Positions 8,638 through 17,485 of a stretch of DNA of 64,000 nt are shown here, piece after piece. Every line of letters starts with the position of its first letter. Position 1 is the stretch's first letter. The DNA comes from Bacteroidota bacterium (lineage in GTDB: Bacteria > Bacteroidota > Bacteroidia > Bacteroidales > F082), in NCBI GenBank assembly GCA_020444415.1, contig JAHLLA010000002.1, positions 1 to 64,000 on the forward strand, read 5' to 3'. The notes beneath the pieces are model-generated. The model worked only from the letters and a program-made list of their open reading frames with translations. It did no database searches and was not told where the DNA came from. A program made the position numbers and the translations under genes.

Positions 8638-9306
8638 ATGTTTGAAAAACTCATATTCTGTCCTTTATTTGTTGGACTTGACGGCGAAACCATCATTAAC
8701 CTGTTAAATCAAGTTCATCATCAAATCATACGATATAAAAAAGAGGAGATCATAGCCTATAGTGGTGATGAAGTACAAAACCAGATGGTGGTATTGAAAG
8801 GCAGTGTAAAAGGAGAGATGGTTGATTTTACAGGCAAGACCATTAAAATTGAAGATATTGCAAGCCCCAGGCCGCTGGCACCGGCTTTTCTGTTCGGCAG
8901 CCAAAATTCATTTCCGGTGAATATTGTAGCCAATACGGATGTTGAAATGCTTGTTTTACCCAAATCATCATTTGTACAATTGATGCAGATCAATGAAACC
9001 ATATTAGAGAACTTTTTAAGCCTGATATCCAACCGGGCTCAATTCCTTTCGAATAAGATACGGTTTTTGTCATTTCAAACCATCAAAGGCAAAATTGCTC
9101 ATTATCTGCTGCAAGCGATGAAAAATAAGGAAACGGATGTTATCCTGCTGGATAAATCACAAAAAGATCTGGCTGCATATTTTGGGGTAGCCAGGCCATC
9201 ATTGGGTAGAGCTATTCGTGAACTTGATCATGAAGGGTGTATTGAAGCTAAAGGTAAAGAACTAAAGATAGTTGATAAGCTAAGGCTCTCGGAATATTTA
9301 AAATAA
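8638..9306 (+). CDS. Crp/Fnr-family transcriptional regulator
   Basis: The 222-residue protein has an N-terminal cyclic-nucleotide-binding-type beta-barrel (YSGDEVQNQMVVLKGSVKG, and MLVLPKSSF), a long dimer helix and a C-terminal winged helix with recognition region DLAAYFGVARPSLGRAIREL. There is no N-terminal Cys cluster like that of E. coli FNR and the cAMP-binding Arg-Ser pattern is not evident, so the signal (redox, NO or another) cannot be read from sequence. An in-frame ATG at 8593 lies within the palindromic operator, so I choose ATG 8638 (MFEKLIFCPLF). The regulator probably binds that palindrome, activating the divergent ferredoxin gene and its own promoter. This regulatory link is inferred from position and symmetry. 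Confidence 0.88.
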   Translation: MFEKLIFCPLFVGLDGETIINLLNQVHHQIIRYKKEEIIAYSGDEVQNQMVVLKGSVKGEMVDFTGKTIKIEDIASPRPLAPAFLFGSQNSFPVNIVANTDVEMLVLPKSSFVQLMQINETILENFLSLISNRAQFLSNKIRFLSFQTIKGKIAHYLLQAMKNKETDVILLDKSQKDLAAYFGVARPSLGRAIRELDHEGCIEAKGKELKIVDKLRLSEYLK

Positions 9307-9351
9307 AATGAGTAAGGAAATAATTGTAATTTTAACACAAGATCTACTGAT

Positions 9352-9891
9352 ATGAAAAGTATTTTGAGTATTCTCACATTCGCTTTTTTTGGCCTGTTAT
9401 TAATGACTACGAGTTGTAACAAAGAAAAAGCCAACGCTGATTATGGTATGGATAAAAGCGTGAATGAATTGAAAGAAGACATTGCTTTAGATGGAGATGG
9501 CAGGTTTGAAAAGGTGATCACCAGTCGGCTTGTAAAACCTGATGATTGCTGTTTCATTGTTTCAGGAACTATTGAATATTATTTGAACGGTGAGTTGGTA
9601 GCCATAGTTGATTATGGAAACGGCACATGTGACAATATTGCAACAAAAACGGTAAGAGGCAATACCAAAAGGTTTGAACTGGATGGTAAAGATGATTCAA
9701 ACTTCAGAAAAGTCATCGTAGAACCTTTGGTTCGTAAAGAAGGTTGTGATTATATTGTTGCGGGCATTATTGATTTTTACAAAGACGGTGAATGGCTTGC
9801 AACCATAGATTTTGGCGATGGCACATGTGATGATCTTGCTATAAAAATATGGAACGGTGGCCGGAAGGAGTTCAGCCTTTCAAAAGATTAA
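9352..9891 (+). CDS. Lipoprotein made of two tandem repeats, unknown function
   Basis: The 179-residue product has a lipoprotein signal with lipobox TTSC (Cys about residue 22). The mature region consists of two similar units of about 57 residues. Unit 1 (about 53-112) contains FEKVITSRLVKP, GTIEYYLNGELVAIVDYGNG, TCDNIA and RFEL. Unit 2 (about 120-177) contains FRKVIVEPLVRK, GIIDFYKDGEWLATIDFGDG, TCDDLA and EFSL. Each unit keeps the pair of Cys residues, one before the VxG strand and one in GTCD, which could form a disulfide. No enzyme motif is seen. Similar GTCD-containing lipoproteins occur in Bacteroidota, but I cannot assign a role. A weak promoter (TAATTTTA, 9327-9334) precedes it; it follows the regulator gene by 45 bp. 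Confidence 0.8.
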   Translation: MKSILSILTFAFFGLLLMTTSCNKEKANADYGMDKSVNELKEDIALDGDGRFEKVITSRLVKPDDCCFIVSGTIEYYLNGELVAIVDYGNGTCDNIATKTVRGNTKRFELDGKDDSNFRKVIVEPLVRKEGCDYIVAGIIDFYKDGEWLATIDFGDGTCDDLAIKIWNGGRKEFSLSKD

Positions 9892-10032
9892 GAAGCCAGT
9901 TATCGATTAAAACAAATCCCGGTTAAAGTAAATCTCCAGTTGTACCACACTTGCAACGCGAATATAATAAGCATCCTTATCAAATAATAAGAAAAGAATT
10001 ATGGATGTATATTATTTCATAATATTTATTTG

Positions 10033-10040
10033 TAATTTTG
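10033..10040 (+). promoter_or_regulatory. Possible -7 element upstream of two small membrane genes
   Basis: TAATTTTG matches TAnnTTTG. No convincing -33 box is seen. Transcription would start near 10047, about 75 nt before the small membrane gene at 10123. The surrounding 9892-10122 gap shows nothing else. Confidence 0.35.
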
Positions 10041-10122
10041 ATAAATGCTAATGCAGCATCAATTTACCAATATGATACCTTCCTATTTCCAACTGAGCAT
10101 TTTTTAACTAAAAAAATAAAAG

Positions 10123-10326
10123 ATGGATATTAAAACTTTTTTACTCGATTTTCTGCTGGTTTTTGTCATCACTCTCGTGGTGAGTATCATTGTAACTTTA
10201 TTATGGAGCCTGACTTTTCACAATTTAGCAGTGATTGACTGGGAAACTTCATTTAGCCTGGCTATTATCATAGGGATTATAATCCCTATTGTGAATGCAA
10301 GAAACCGGAAAAAAGCAAAAAATTAA
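10123..10326 (+). CDS. Small two-helix membrane protein, unknown
   Basis: A 67-residue product with two hydrophobic helices (about 5-28 and 40-58; LVFVITLVVSIIVTLLWSL, and FSLAIIIGIIIPIVNA) and a basic C-terminal tail ARNRKKAKN, which would face the cytoplasm. The ATG follows an A-rich leader (actaaaaaaataaaag), typical of translation starts in this phylum. No family is recognised. A second small membrane gene follows 93 bp downstream on the same strand. Confidence 0.55.
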   Translation: MDIKTFLLDFLLVFVITLVVSIIVTLLWSLTFHNLAVIDWETSFSLAIIIGIIIPIVNARNRKKAKN

Positions 10327-10419
10327 TACTTCGCCCTTGTCTGCATTTGTAATGCAGATATTTAAAAATATTTTGGATCAAGACGAGGACGATGAGTATG
10401 AATTGAATAAGATATCGAA

Positions 10420-10686
10420 ATGTCAAAACTTAAAGAATTAGTCAAATCTCCTCATATTCATATTGCCCTGGTCACAGGATGCTGTATTATTATCCTGGCA
10501 TATGTATCCAAAAGGATATTGCCAGAACCTATGAGTTCGATAGCGCTGGCTATTCCACCTTTCTTTTTGGTACTTTATGAAGCTTTAATAGGTAAATATA
10601 ATAAATCCAGAATTTGCACAACATGGTACTGGATACTTGCTATTTTTTTATCGACAGCCATCATTATAGCAATTCATTTGATTTAA
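10420..10686 (+). CDS. Small three-helix membrane protein, unknown
   Basis: An 88-residue product with three hydrophobic segments: about 13-32 (HIALVTGCCIIILAYVSK), 40-58 (IALAIPPFFLVLYEALIG) and 67-88 (WYWILAIFLSTAIIIAIHLI). It has no charged residues in the helices and no known motif. Position and size suggest it belongs with the preceding small membrane gene. It may have been laterally acquired or be poorly conserved; neither can be judged from the sequence alone. Confidence 0.55.
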   Translation: MSKLKELVKSPHIHIALVTGCCIIILAYVSKRILPEPMSSIALAIPPFFLVLYEALIGKYNKSRICTTWYWILAIFLSTAIIIAIHLI

Positions 10687-10785
10687 AAACAACTTTGGTT
10701 ACGTCTATTGGCACGCTTGCATAATAGTCTACCCGCACTTGGGAGTTTGTAATTCCTAAGCTCAGGTAATTTGAACGATTAATTA

Positions 10786-12594
10786 CTAAAACAATCCTCC
10801 ATTTTGATAAATCTCTAACTGGACCTCTGAAAATGGCTCAATTTGGGTGAATTTATTTTTAGAAAGATTCTTTAATTCACCGGTTTCAAAGTTGAGTTCA
10901 ATCTCGTCTCCATGTTCAACTTCAGCTAATGCAAGGTCATTGTATGTTAGAATTGGAAATGCAGCGTTGATGGCATTTCTTTCGTAAATTGCTCCGTATG
11001 ATTCTGCAAGTATGGCTTGTACCCCCAGCGTTGTAAAACCATCAACGGCTTGCTGTCGTGAACTACCCGATCCGAAATTCTTTCCAACAATCACAATGTC
11101 ACCTTGTTGACATTTTTTTGCGAAATCTTCATAGCCTTTCAAATTGTCAAAAATGTATTGTCCCATTTCATTTGGATCGGTAATTTGCAGGTAACGGTTA
11201 TGAAAAATCATATCGGTGTCAATATCATCCTGTGGGATGACCCAAACACGGCCTTTGATAGTCAAAGGCTTTGTTTCATGCGATTTTTCATGTTGACTTA
11301 CAGCTAGTTTCATCTCGTCTGCGCGCAACGCGAAATCAAAATTGGCAGGTGTTTCAGGTATATCATCTTCGGTGGTGATATAGCCAGCCACTGCTGAAGC
11401 AGCTACAGATGCCGGTGATGCCAGGTACACTTCGCCTTTGCCCTGTTTACCCGGGAAATTCCTGTTACCTGTACTTATGGTTACTTCGCCGGGTCCATTC
11501 TGTCCCACTTGTCCGGCAGCACAGCCTGCACAACCTGCATTTGACAATAAGGCGCCTGCATCTTTAAAAATCCTAACCAAGCCATCGTCAAGGCATTGCT
11601 GCCAAATTTCGTCAGTTGATGGAACGATCTTTAATACCACACCCGGGGCTACTTTTCGGCCTTTTAGTATGCGTGCAACTGCTTCCATATCTTCCATACG
11701 GCCGTTTGTGCAACTTCCCACAAAAGCTGAATCGATTTTCACTTTACGTTCCATGTCAATGTTTACCGCATCATGTGGTTTTCCGGGCCGGCTTACCATC
11801 GGTACGAAAGTGCTGACGTCTATGGTGTGCTCCTGGTCGTAAATCGCATCTGCGTCGGCTTCAATCTTGTCCAGTATCCTGCCGGTTCTTTCTTCGCAAT
11901 ATTTCATTACTGCATCGTTGGGAGGGAAGAGGAGGATGATCACTCCCATTTCGGTTCCCATAGAAGCAATGGTAATTCGTTGATCAAGTGATAAATTGTC
12001 AATCACATCGCCATATAATTCAACAGAGTATCCCAATAAGGTGTTGGCTCCAAATTTATTGAGCAGGTTCAATACAAAATCTTTGGCCTCAACATTGGTA
12101 GGTAATTCTCCTGTGAAATTCAGTTTAACTGATTTGGGTACTTTAAACCATGTTTTTCCCCTGTGAAAAACAGCTGCTATATCTTTGTCGCCCATACCCT
12201 GTCCAAAAGCACCAATGGCACCGAGTATATTTGCATGTGAATCGGTTGTCACCGTTGTTGATCCCGGCCATGCCAGTCCGTTTGCAAATAATGTGTGTGT
12301 TCCTATTCCATTATCAATATCAAATACTTTAATGCCGTGTTTTCGAGCAAATAACCTGATGATCTGCTGGTTGATGGCATATTTCTGATCGCTTCCTGTG
12401 GGGTTGGTATCGAAGGTGAAAAAGGTTTTGCTGACATCATCAATACTCAAACCGTGCTCTTCAATGTTTTTGATCACATTTGGGCCGCCAAAATCACGTG
12501 CTACGCGCGCGTCAATGGTAATATCAGCAATATCACCTGGTTTGACATGCTTGTTTTTTGAATGGTTGGCAATAATTTTTTCAATTATATTCAT
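10786..12594 (-). CDS. Aconitase-superfamily hydratase, LeuC-LeuD-like single chain
   Basis: The 602-residue protein carries the three-domain Fe-S hydratase core with TTDSH (116-120), the cluster Cys in GSCTNGR (Cys295) and the pair in AGCAGC (Cys355 and Cys358). A fused swivel domain follows with IPQDDIDTDMIFHNRYL and the substrate-loop motif GKNFGSGSSRQQAVDG. E. coli AcnA and AcnB are about 870-890 residues, and LeuC and LeuD are normally separate. This short fused form resembles the isopropylmalate/homoaconitase branch and is common in Bacteroidota. The substrate could be citrate/isocitrate, isopropylmalate or a homologue. No leu or lys genes are adjacent, so context does not decide. The ATG at 12594 is the natural start. 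Confidence 0.82.
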   Translation of the reverse strand: MNIIEKIIANHSKNKHVKPGDIADITIDARVARDFGGPNVIKNIEEHGLSIDDVSKTFFTFDTNPTGSDQKYAINQQIIRLFARKHGIKVFDIDNGIGTHTLFANGLAWPGSTTVTTDSHANILGAIGAFGQGMGDKDIAAVFHRGKTWFKVPKSVKLNFTGELPTNVEAKDFVLNLLNKFGANTLLGYSVELYGDVIDNLSLDQRITIASMGTEMGVIILLFPPNDAVMKYCEERTGRILDKIEADADAIYDQEHTIDVSTFVPMVSRPGKPHDAVNIDMERKVKIDSAFVGSCTNGRMEDMEAVARILKGRKVAPGVVLKIVPSTDEIWQQCLDDGLVRIFKDAGALLSNAGCAGCAAGQVGQNGPGEVTISTGNRNFPGKQGKGEVYLASPASVAASAVAGYITTEDDIPETPANFDFALRADEMKLAVSQHEKSHETKPLTIKGRVWVIPQDDIDTDMIFHNRYLQITDPNEMGQYIFDNLKGYEDFAKKCQQGDIVIVGKNFGSGSSRQQAVDGFTTLGVQAILAESYGAIYERNAINAAFPILTYNDLALAEVEHGDEIELNFETGELKNLSKNKFTQIEPFSEVQLEIYQNGGLF

Positions 12595-12864
12595 AAGAAT
12601 CTTGTGTTTAAGGTCATCAAAATTAAAAGAAAAGTAGATGTGATCTCATTAGAATGTTTATAATTTACGCCGGACTACAACGATAACATGCCATGTAAAT
12701 CTAAACCGCTAAATGGATGTATCAAAATTTAAAATGACCATATTGGTTTGCTTAGTTCGGTATAAAGAAACACGAAATAAAAGAGAATCTGACAGTTATG
12801 CTTTGAGTAACTCAGTGATTTCCTTCAAATCTTTCTAAACAAGCTTTATGAGGCCATTAGAATA

Positions 12865-14298
12865 TCATTTTAGCTGTTGCTCTGCTGCCTGTTTTGACTC
12901 AATAAACGCCTGTTCCTCTTCAGGCGAAAGCCATCCACCTCCCAATGCTTTGTACAAAGCGACGTAGGCATTTAATAGAAAACCTTTGGTTTGGGATAAA
13001 GCCAATTGAGCTTCAAAGCTTTGACGCTGAGACTCCAGTACTTCAAGGTAACTGGTTTCTCCCTTATCGTAGCGTTCGTTAGATAAATATTCAGCATTCA
13101 TGGCGGCTGCCGACCTGCTTCGCTGCGCTATCAGTTCCTGCTGCAATGTTTGTATCGAAATGAGCGCGTCTTCCACTTCTTTAAAAGCCTGCAACGCGGT
13201 ATTTTCATACTGGCGTAAAACAGCTTCTGTATTGGCTCTTTCAATTTCAACCCTTCTTTTATTTTTTCCGAATTGAAACAGAGGTCCTAAAATGACTCCA
13301 CCTACCGACCATCCTAAACCGGCAGTTGTAAGTGATGTTAAATCGGTGCTTGCAACACCGAGTAATGCCGTTAGGTTTAGTGAAGGCCAACGCATCGCCT
13401 GAGCAGCTCCAATACGTGCATTTTGTGCAGCATAAGCAGCTTCTGCCTGCTTCACATCAGGCCTTCTCAGTAACAATTGCGAAGGCAATCCTGTTGGAAT
13501 GTCAGCAGGTTCCACCTGCTCAAATAATTCTTTTCCGATCGGGATATCAGATGGATATTCGCCCAATAGAATGCTAATTGCACTTTGGCTATAGGCAATT
13601 TGTCGCTCATAAGTGGGTATGGCTGCGGCTGAAATGGCGCGTTGTATCTGCGACTGGTTTAAATCAATTTCAGCCACAATGCCATAATCGTACCTGGCCT
13701 GGATAATTTGCATTGAACTATCCCTAGCGGAAAGTGTTTTGCGTGAGATATCAAGCTTTTTAATATTATCAAGCAGGCTGAAATAAGTGCTGGCTACCCC
13801 GGAAATGAGTCCAATCTGAACGGTTCGCAAACCATATTCAGAAGCCAGCAGATCAGCTCTTGCTGATTCATTCAGTCTTCTGTATTTGCCCCAGAAACCT
13901 ATTTCCCAGTACATTTCAGGGTATGCATAAAAATTATTGGTTACAGAATTAAATTGGTTTACACCGTTTGAGTTGCCGCTGCCGGCTCCTACATTAAAAG
14001 TAAAACTAGGCCATTGGTCAGCTTTGGTAAAACCCAGGTTGGCGCGGGCTGCTTCTACACGGGCAGCAGCTACCATCACATCTTTGTTGTTTTCCAATGC
14101 CCTTTTTATCAGCGTGTCGAGCACGGGATCGTTGAATAATTCCCACCATCTCAAATTAACAATTGTGTCAAGGGATGGCTGGTCGAAGCGGAATGATGCC
14201 GGTCCTTCATAATCAAGCTTTTGAAAATCCGGGCCCAGTTTACATCCTGATAAATAAACGATTATGCCGAGGCTAAGTATAATACATATCTTTTTCAT
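12865..14298 (-). CDS. RND efflux outer-membrane factor, TolC/NodT family lipoprotein
   Basis: A 477-residue outer-membrane channel of an RND tripartite pump. The signal peptide ends in a lipobox (LSGC, Cys about residue 19), as in OprM/NodT. Two internally repeated OEP domains follow, with DTLIKRALENNKDVMVAAAR in the first and LLRRPDVKQAEAAYAAQNARIGAA in the second. The C-terminal part is rich in coiled-coil heptads (QTLQQELIAQRSRSAAAMN) and the RYDKGETSYLEVLESQR motif. It is the last gene of the operon; its ATG lies 3 bp after the stop of the pump gene. Together the three proteins should export a lipophilic substrate, not identifiable here. Confidence 0.95.
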   Translation of the reverse strand: MKKICIILSLGIIVYLSGCKLGPDFQKLDYEGPASFRFDQPSLDTIVNLRWWELFNDPVLDTLIKRALENNKDVMVAAARVEAARANLGFTKADQWPSFTFNVGAGSGNSNGVNQFNSVTNNFYAYPEMYWEIGFWGKYRRLNESARADLLASEYGLRTVQIGLISGVASTYFSLLDNIKKLDISRKTLSARDSSMQIIQARYDYGIVAEIDLNQSQIQRAISAAAIPTYERQIAYSQSAISILLGEYPSDIPIGKELFEQVEPADIPTGLPSQLLLRRPDVKQAEAAYAAQNARIGAAQAMRWPSLNLTALLGVASTDLTSLTTAGLGWSVGGVILGPLFQFGKNKRRVEIERANTEAVLRQYENTALQAFKEVEDALISIQTLQQELIAQRSRSAAAMNAEYLSNERYDKGETSYLEVLESQRQSFEAQLALSQTKGFLLNAYVALYKALGGGWLSPEEEQAFIESKQAAEQQLK

Positions 14299-14301
14299 CG
14301 T

Positions 14302-17300
14302 TTAGTCGGTTTTTATGTTAGCTGTTTCAACTTCGAGTGCTTTCATACGGTCTCGTTTCTTTTCATAACCTGCAATTTTTCCAATGAATACAAAAAGCAT
14401 CGGGTAAAGAAATACCCCCAGTAAAGTGGCTACACTCATACCGCCAAGTAATGCCATTCCCATTACCTGCCTTGATTCTGCTCCAGTGCCTGATGCTACA
14501 ACCAAAGGGAAAACCCCGAGAATGAATGAGAAGGCGGTCATTAAAATAGGCCTGAACCTCGATTTGGCTGCTTTAATGGCTGAATCGAAAAGTGAAAGAC
14601 CTTTTTTAAATTCATCATTGGCAAACTCCACAATTAGAATCGCATTTTTAGCGGCCATGCCTATAAGCATTACAAAAGAAACCTGAGCGAATATGTTGTT
14701 CTCGAATGTAGGGCTGATTAATCTTCCAATCCAAAGCGCAAACAAAGCGCCAAATATGGCGAAAGGTGTACCCATAAGAATACTAAATGGTAACGACCAG
14801 CTTTCATATTGCGCAGCTAAAATGAGGAAAACAAACACCAGTGAAAAAGTGAGAATGATCATCAGCGACCCGGATGCCTTTTCTTCCTGGTACGACATGG
14901 CATTCCAAGTGTACTGCATATCATCCGGTAACTCCGCCTCGGCAACTTCTTTTAAAGCTTGCCTCGCTTGTGTTGAAGTGTATCCTTCCGCCGGTCCGCC
15001 GGTAACTTCAACTGACCTGTACAGATTAAAACGTGTTGTATAATCCGGTCCTGCAATATCTTCCACTGTGGCGATCGTCGATAATGGTACCATTTTATTC
15101 ACATTATTTTTTATGAAGAAATTATTGATTTGTTCTTCATTTACCCGGTATTCGGGTTCAGCCTGAATATAGGTTTTGTAGAGTCTGCCAAAACGTGTAA
15201 AATCGTTGACATAAGCACCACCCATAAAAGCACCAATGGTAGTGTACAGGTCGTTTAGATTAACACCGAGTTTGAGGGCTTTCTCTTTATCAATATCCAT
15301 ATATCGTTGCGGAACTGTCGCCTGGAACGTTGTGAATGCTTTTGCAATTTCAGGACGTTCATTAGCGGCTTTTATAAATTTCATCGCATTCTGTGCTAGG
15401 TACTCTGGCGTATTACCTCCACGGTCCTGCAACATCATACTAAAGCCAGAACCATTTCCTAAACCAGGAAGGGCAGGAGGGCCAAAAGCAAAAACCTGGG
15501 CTCCTTTTATTTCCTGTGAAAGCCGGGCATTGATCTTATTGATCATCTCTTTAACAGTAATATCTCTTTCTGACCAGTTTGTCAAGGTAACAAACATAAA
15601 TCCATTGTTAGGGATCATAGATCCTGTGAGCATACTATAACCGGTAGCATTCAGTACAAACTGAACTTCAGGGTAGTCAAGAAGAATCTCTTCAATATGG
15701 CTTGAAATTACACTCGTTCTTTGGAGTGAGGCAGCATCGGGTAACTGAATATTAACATAAAAGTAACCCATATCTTCTTCAGGAATAAATCCTCCCGGAA
15801 CCAAACTGCCAAAAATTCCTGCAGCAGCCGTCATTATAACTATAAAAACAACGCTGCGCTTAATTTTACGTGTAACGATGCTGGTTAGGCTCATGTATGA
15901 TTGGGTACTTTTGTCCATCCATTTATTGAATTTCCCAAAAAACCACCCCAAGGGACCTTTATAAGGTTTTGGTTCTTTTAATAAGATGGAACATAAAGCA
16001 GGACTTAGCGTTAATGCATTTATCGATGAAACAATTACAGAAACAACAATAGTAATGGCAAACTGCTGATACAGAATTCCAGTAATTCCTGCCATGCCGG
16101 CAACCGGAATAAACACAGCTATTAAAACCAGGGTGGTGGCAATTACGGGTGCAGTAACCTTTGCCATAGCATCAAGGGTTGCCTGTTTGGAGTTCATTCC
16201 TTTTGCAATATTTACCTGGACGGCTTCCACCACTACGATGGCATCGTCAACCACAATACCAATGGCCAGTACAAGCCCAAGAAGTGATAATACATTGATG
16301 GTAAAACCAAGCATTGGAAAGAAGATAAATGCCCCGATCAATGAAACCGGAATAGCCAACGTAGGGATAAGCGTTGCACGCCAGTCCTGTATAAATACAA
16401 AAACGACTAATATGACTAAAACAAGGGCAATGATCAACGTAACAACAATATCTTTTATACCCGCAGTTATCGGCAAAGTGGTATCAAGTCCAACCTGGTA
16501 AGTAACACTTTCAGGGAAACTCTTTGCCAGTTCATCCATTTCACTGATAACGCTTTCAGCCAATTCAACCGCGTTTGAACCCGGAGCCTGGTAAAGTGCA
16601 ATAATCGCAGAAGTTTGACCATTTGACCTCGGAATCATATTGTAGGTTTCAACGCCAAGATTAACAGTTGCGATATCGCCGATTTTTACCTGAGATCCAT
16701 CCTCAAATGTGCGAACAACAATATCTTCAAATGCTTTAGCTGAGTTGAAACGTTCCGGTAATCTTACTGTGTATGTAAATTCAGTTCCTGCCGGGGCTGG
16801 CTCTGCACCAAACTTGCCACCCGGAACAATTACATTCTGTTCGTTGATGGCATTTATTATTTCAGGCACTGTTAACCCCATTTGAGCTAAACGATCAGGT
16901 TTTACCCATATACGCATGGAATAATTGGCCGCACCCATGACATCAACGCGGCCTATGCCTTTGATTCGAGCCAACTGGTCTTTGATGTTGATCAATGCAT
17001 AATTACCCAGGAAATCCTGGTCATACCTACCATCAGAAGTAAGTGACAGCGCCAACATAATATTTGGCAACGACTTTTTAGTCGTAACTCCATATTTCGT
17101 AACTGCTTCCGGGAGTTTTGCAGATGCTGCGGATACCCTGTTTTGAGTAAGTACTGTATTCATATCAGGATCCGTCCCTACATCAAACGATACCTGAATA
17201 ACCATGGTCCCATCATTGGCATTGGTGGATTTCATATAGATCATGTTATCCACGCCATTTACTTCCTGTTCAATAGGCGTTGCAACTGACTCTTCAACAT

Positions 17301-17481
17301 TGATTGCATTCGCACCTGTATAAGTGCCTCTTACTTCTACAATTGGAGGTGTAAGGCTGGGATATTGTTCGATGGCCAAACCGATCAGTGATACCGTGCC
17401 TACGATTACGATGACTATGGCAATTACCATAGCAACAATGGGCCGGTGAACGAAAAAATTTCCTTTGTTTTCTTCAGCCAT
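14302..17481 (-). CDS. RND multidrug efflux pump, HAE1/AcrB family permease
   Basis: The 1059-residue protein is a typical HAE1 inner-membrane proton/drug antiporter with 12 expected helices and two large periplasmic loops. Visible marks are the N-terminal FFVHRPIVAMVIAIVIVIVG, the proton-relay aspartates in helix 4 (LAIGIVVDDAIVVVE), GFIPEEDMGYFYV and the C-terminal MLIGMAAKNAILIVEFA. A frame extends to ATG 17514 inside the adaptor gene. ATG 17481 (MAEENKGNFFV) lies 4 bp after the adaptor stop and gives the family N-terminus, so I use it. Gene order adaptor, pump, outer-membrane factor is standard. No regulator gene is adjacent. Confidence 0.96.
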   Translation of the reverse strand: MAEENKGNFFVHRPIVAMVIAIVIVIVGTVSLIGLAIEQYPSLTPPIVEVRGTYTGANAINVEESVATPIEQEVNGVDNMIYMKSTNANDGTMVIQVSFDVGTDPDMNTVLTQNRVSAASAKLPEAVTKYGVTTKKSLPNIMLALSLTSDGRYDQDFLGNYALINIKDQLARIKGIGRVDVMGAANYSMRIWVKPDRLAQMGLTVPEIINAINEQNVIVPGGKFGAEPAPAGTEFTYTVRLPERFNSAKAFEDIVVRTFEDGSQVKIGDIATVNLGVETYNMIPRSNGQTSAIIALYQAPGSNAVELAESVISEMDELAKSFPESVTYQVGLDTTLPITAGIKDIVVTLIIALVLVILVVFVFIQDWRATLIPTLAIPVSLIGAFIFFPMLGFTINVLSLLGLVLAIGIVVDDAIVVVEAVQVNIAKGMNSKQATLDAMAKVTAPVIATTLVLIAVFIPVAGMAGITGILYQQFAITIVVSVIVSSINALTLSPALCSILLKEPKPYKGPLGWFFGKFNKWMDKSTQSYMSLTSIVTRKIKRSVVFIVIMTAAAGIFGSLVPGGFIPEEDMGYFYVNIQLPDAASLQRTSVISSHIEEILLDYPEVQFVLNATGYSMLTGSMIPNNGFMFVTLTNWSERDITVKEMINKINARLSQEIKGAQVFAFGPPALPGLGNGSGFSMMLQDRGGNTPEYLAQNAMKFIKAANERPEIAKAFTTFQATVPQRYMDIDKEKALKLGVNLNDLYTTIGAFMGGAYVNDFTRFGRLYKTYIQAEPEYRVNEEQINNFFIKNNVNKMVPLSTIATVEDIAGPDYTTRFNLYRSVEVTGGPAEGYTSTQARQALKEVAEAELPDDMQYTWNAMSYQEEKASGSLMIILTFSLVFVFLILAAQYESWSLPFSILMGTPFAIFGALFALWIGRLISPTFENNIFAQVSFVMLIGMAAKNAILIVEFANDEFKKGLSLFDSAIKAAKSRFRPILMTAFSFILGVFPLVVASGTGAESRQVMGMALLGGMSVATLLGVFLYPMLFVFIGKIAGYEKKRDRMKALEVETANIKTD

Positions 17482-17485
17482 AGCC

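Noticed and set aside
12595-12864. Short frame with residues KDLKEITELLKA on the minus strand near 12800
   Set aside because: Only about 12 codons between stops; too little to call a gene fragment.
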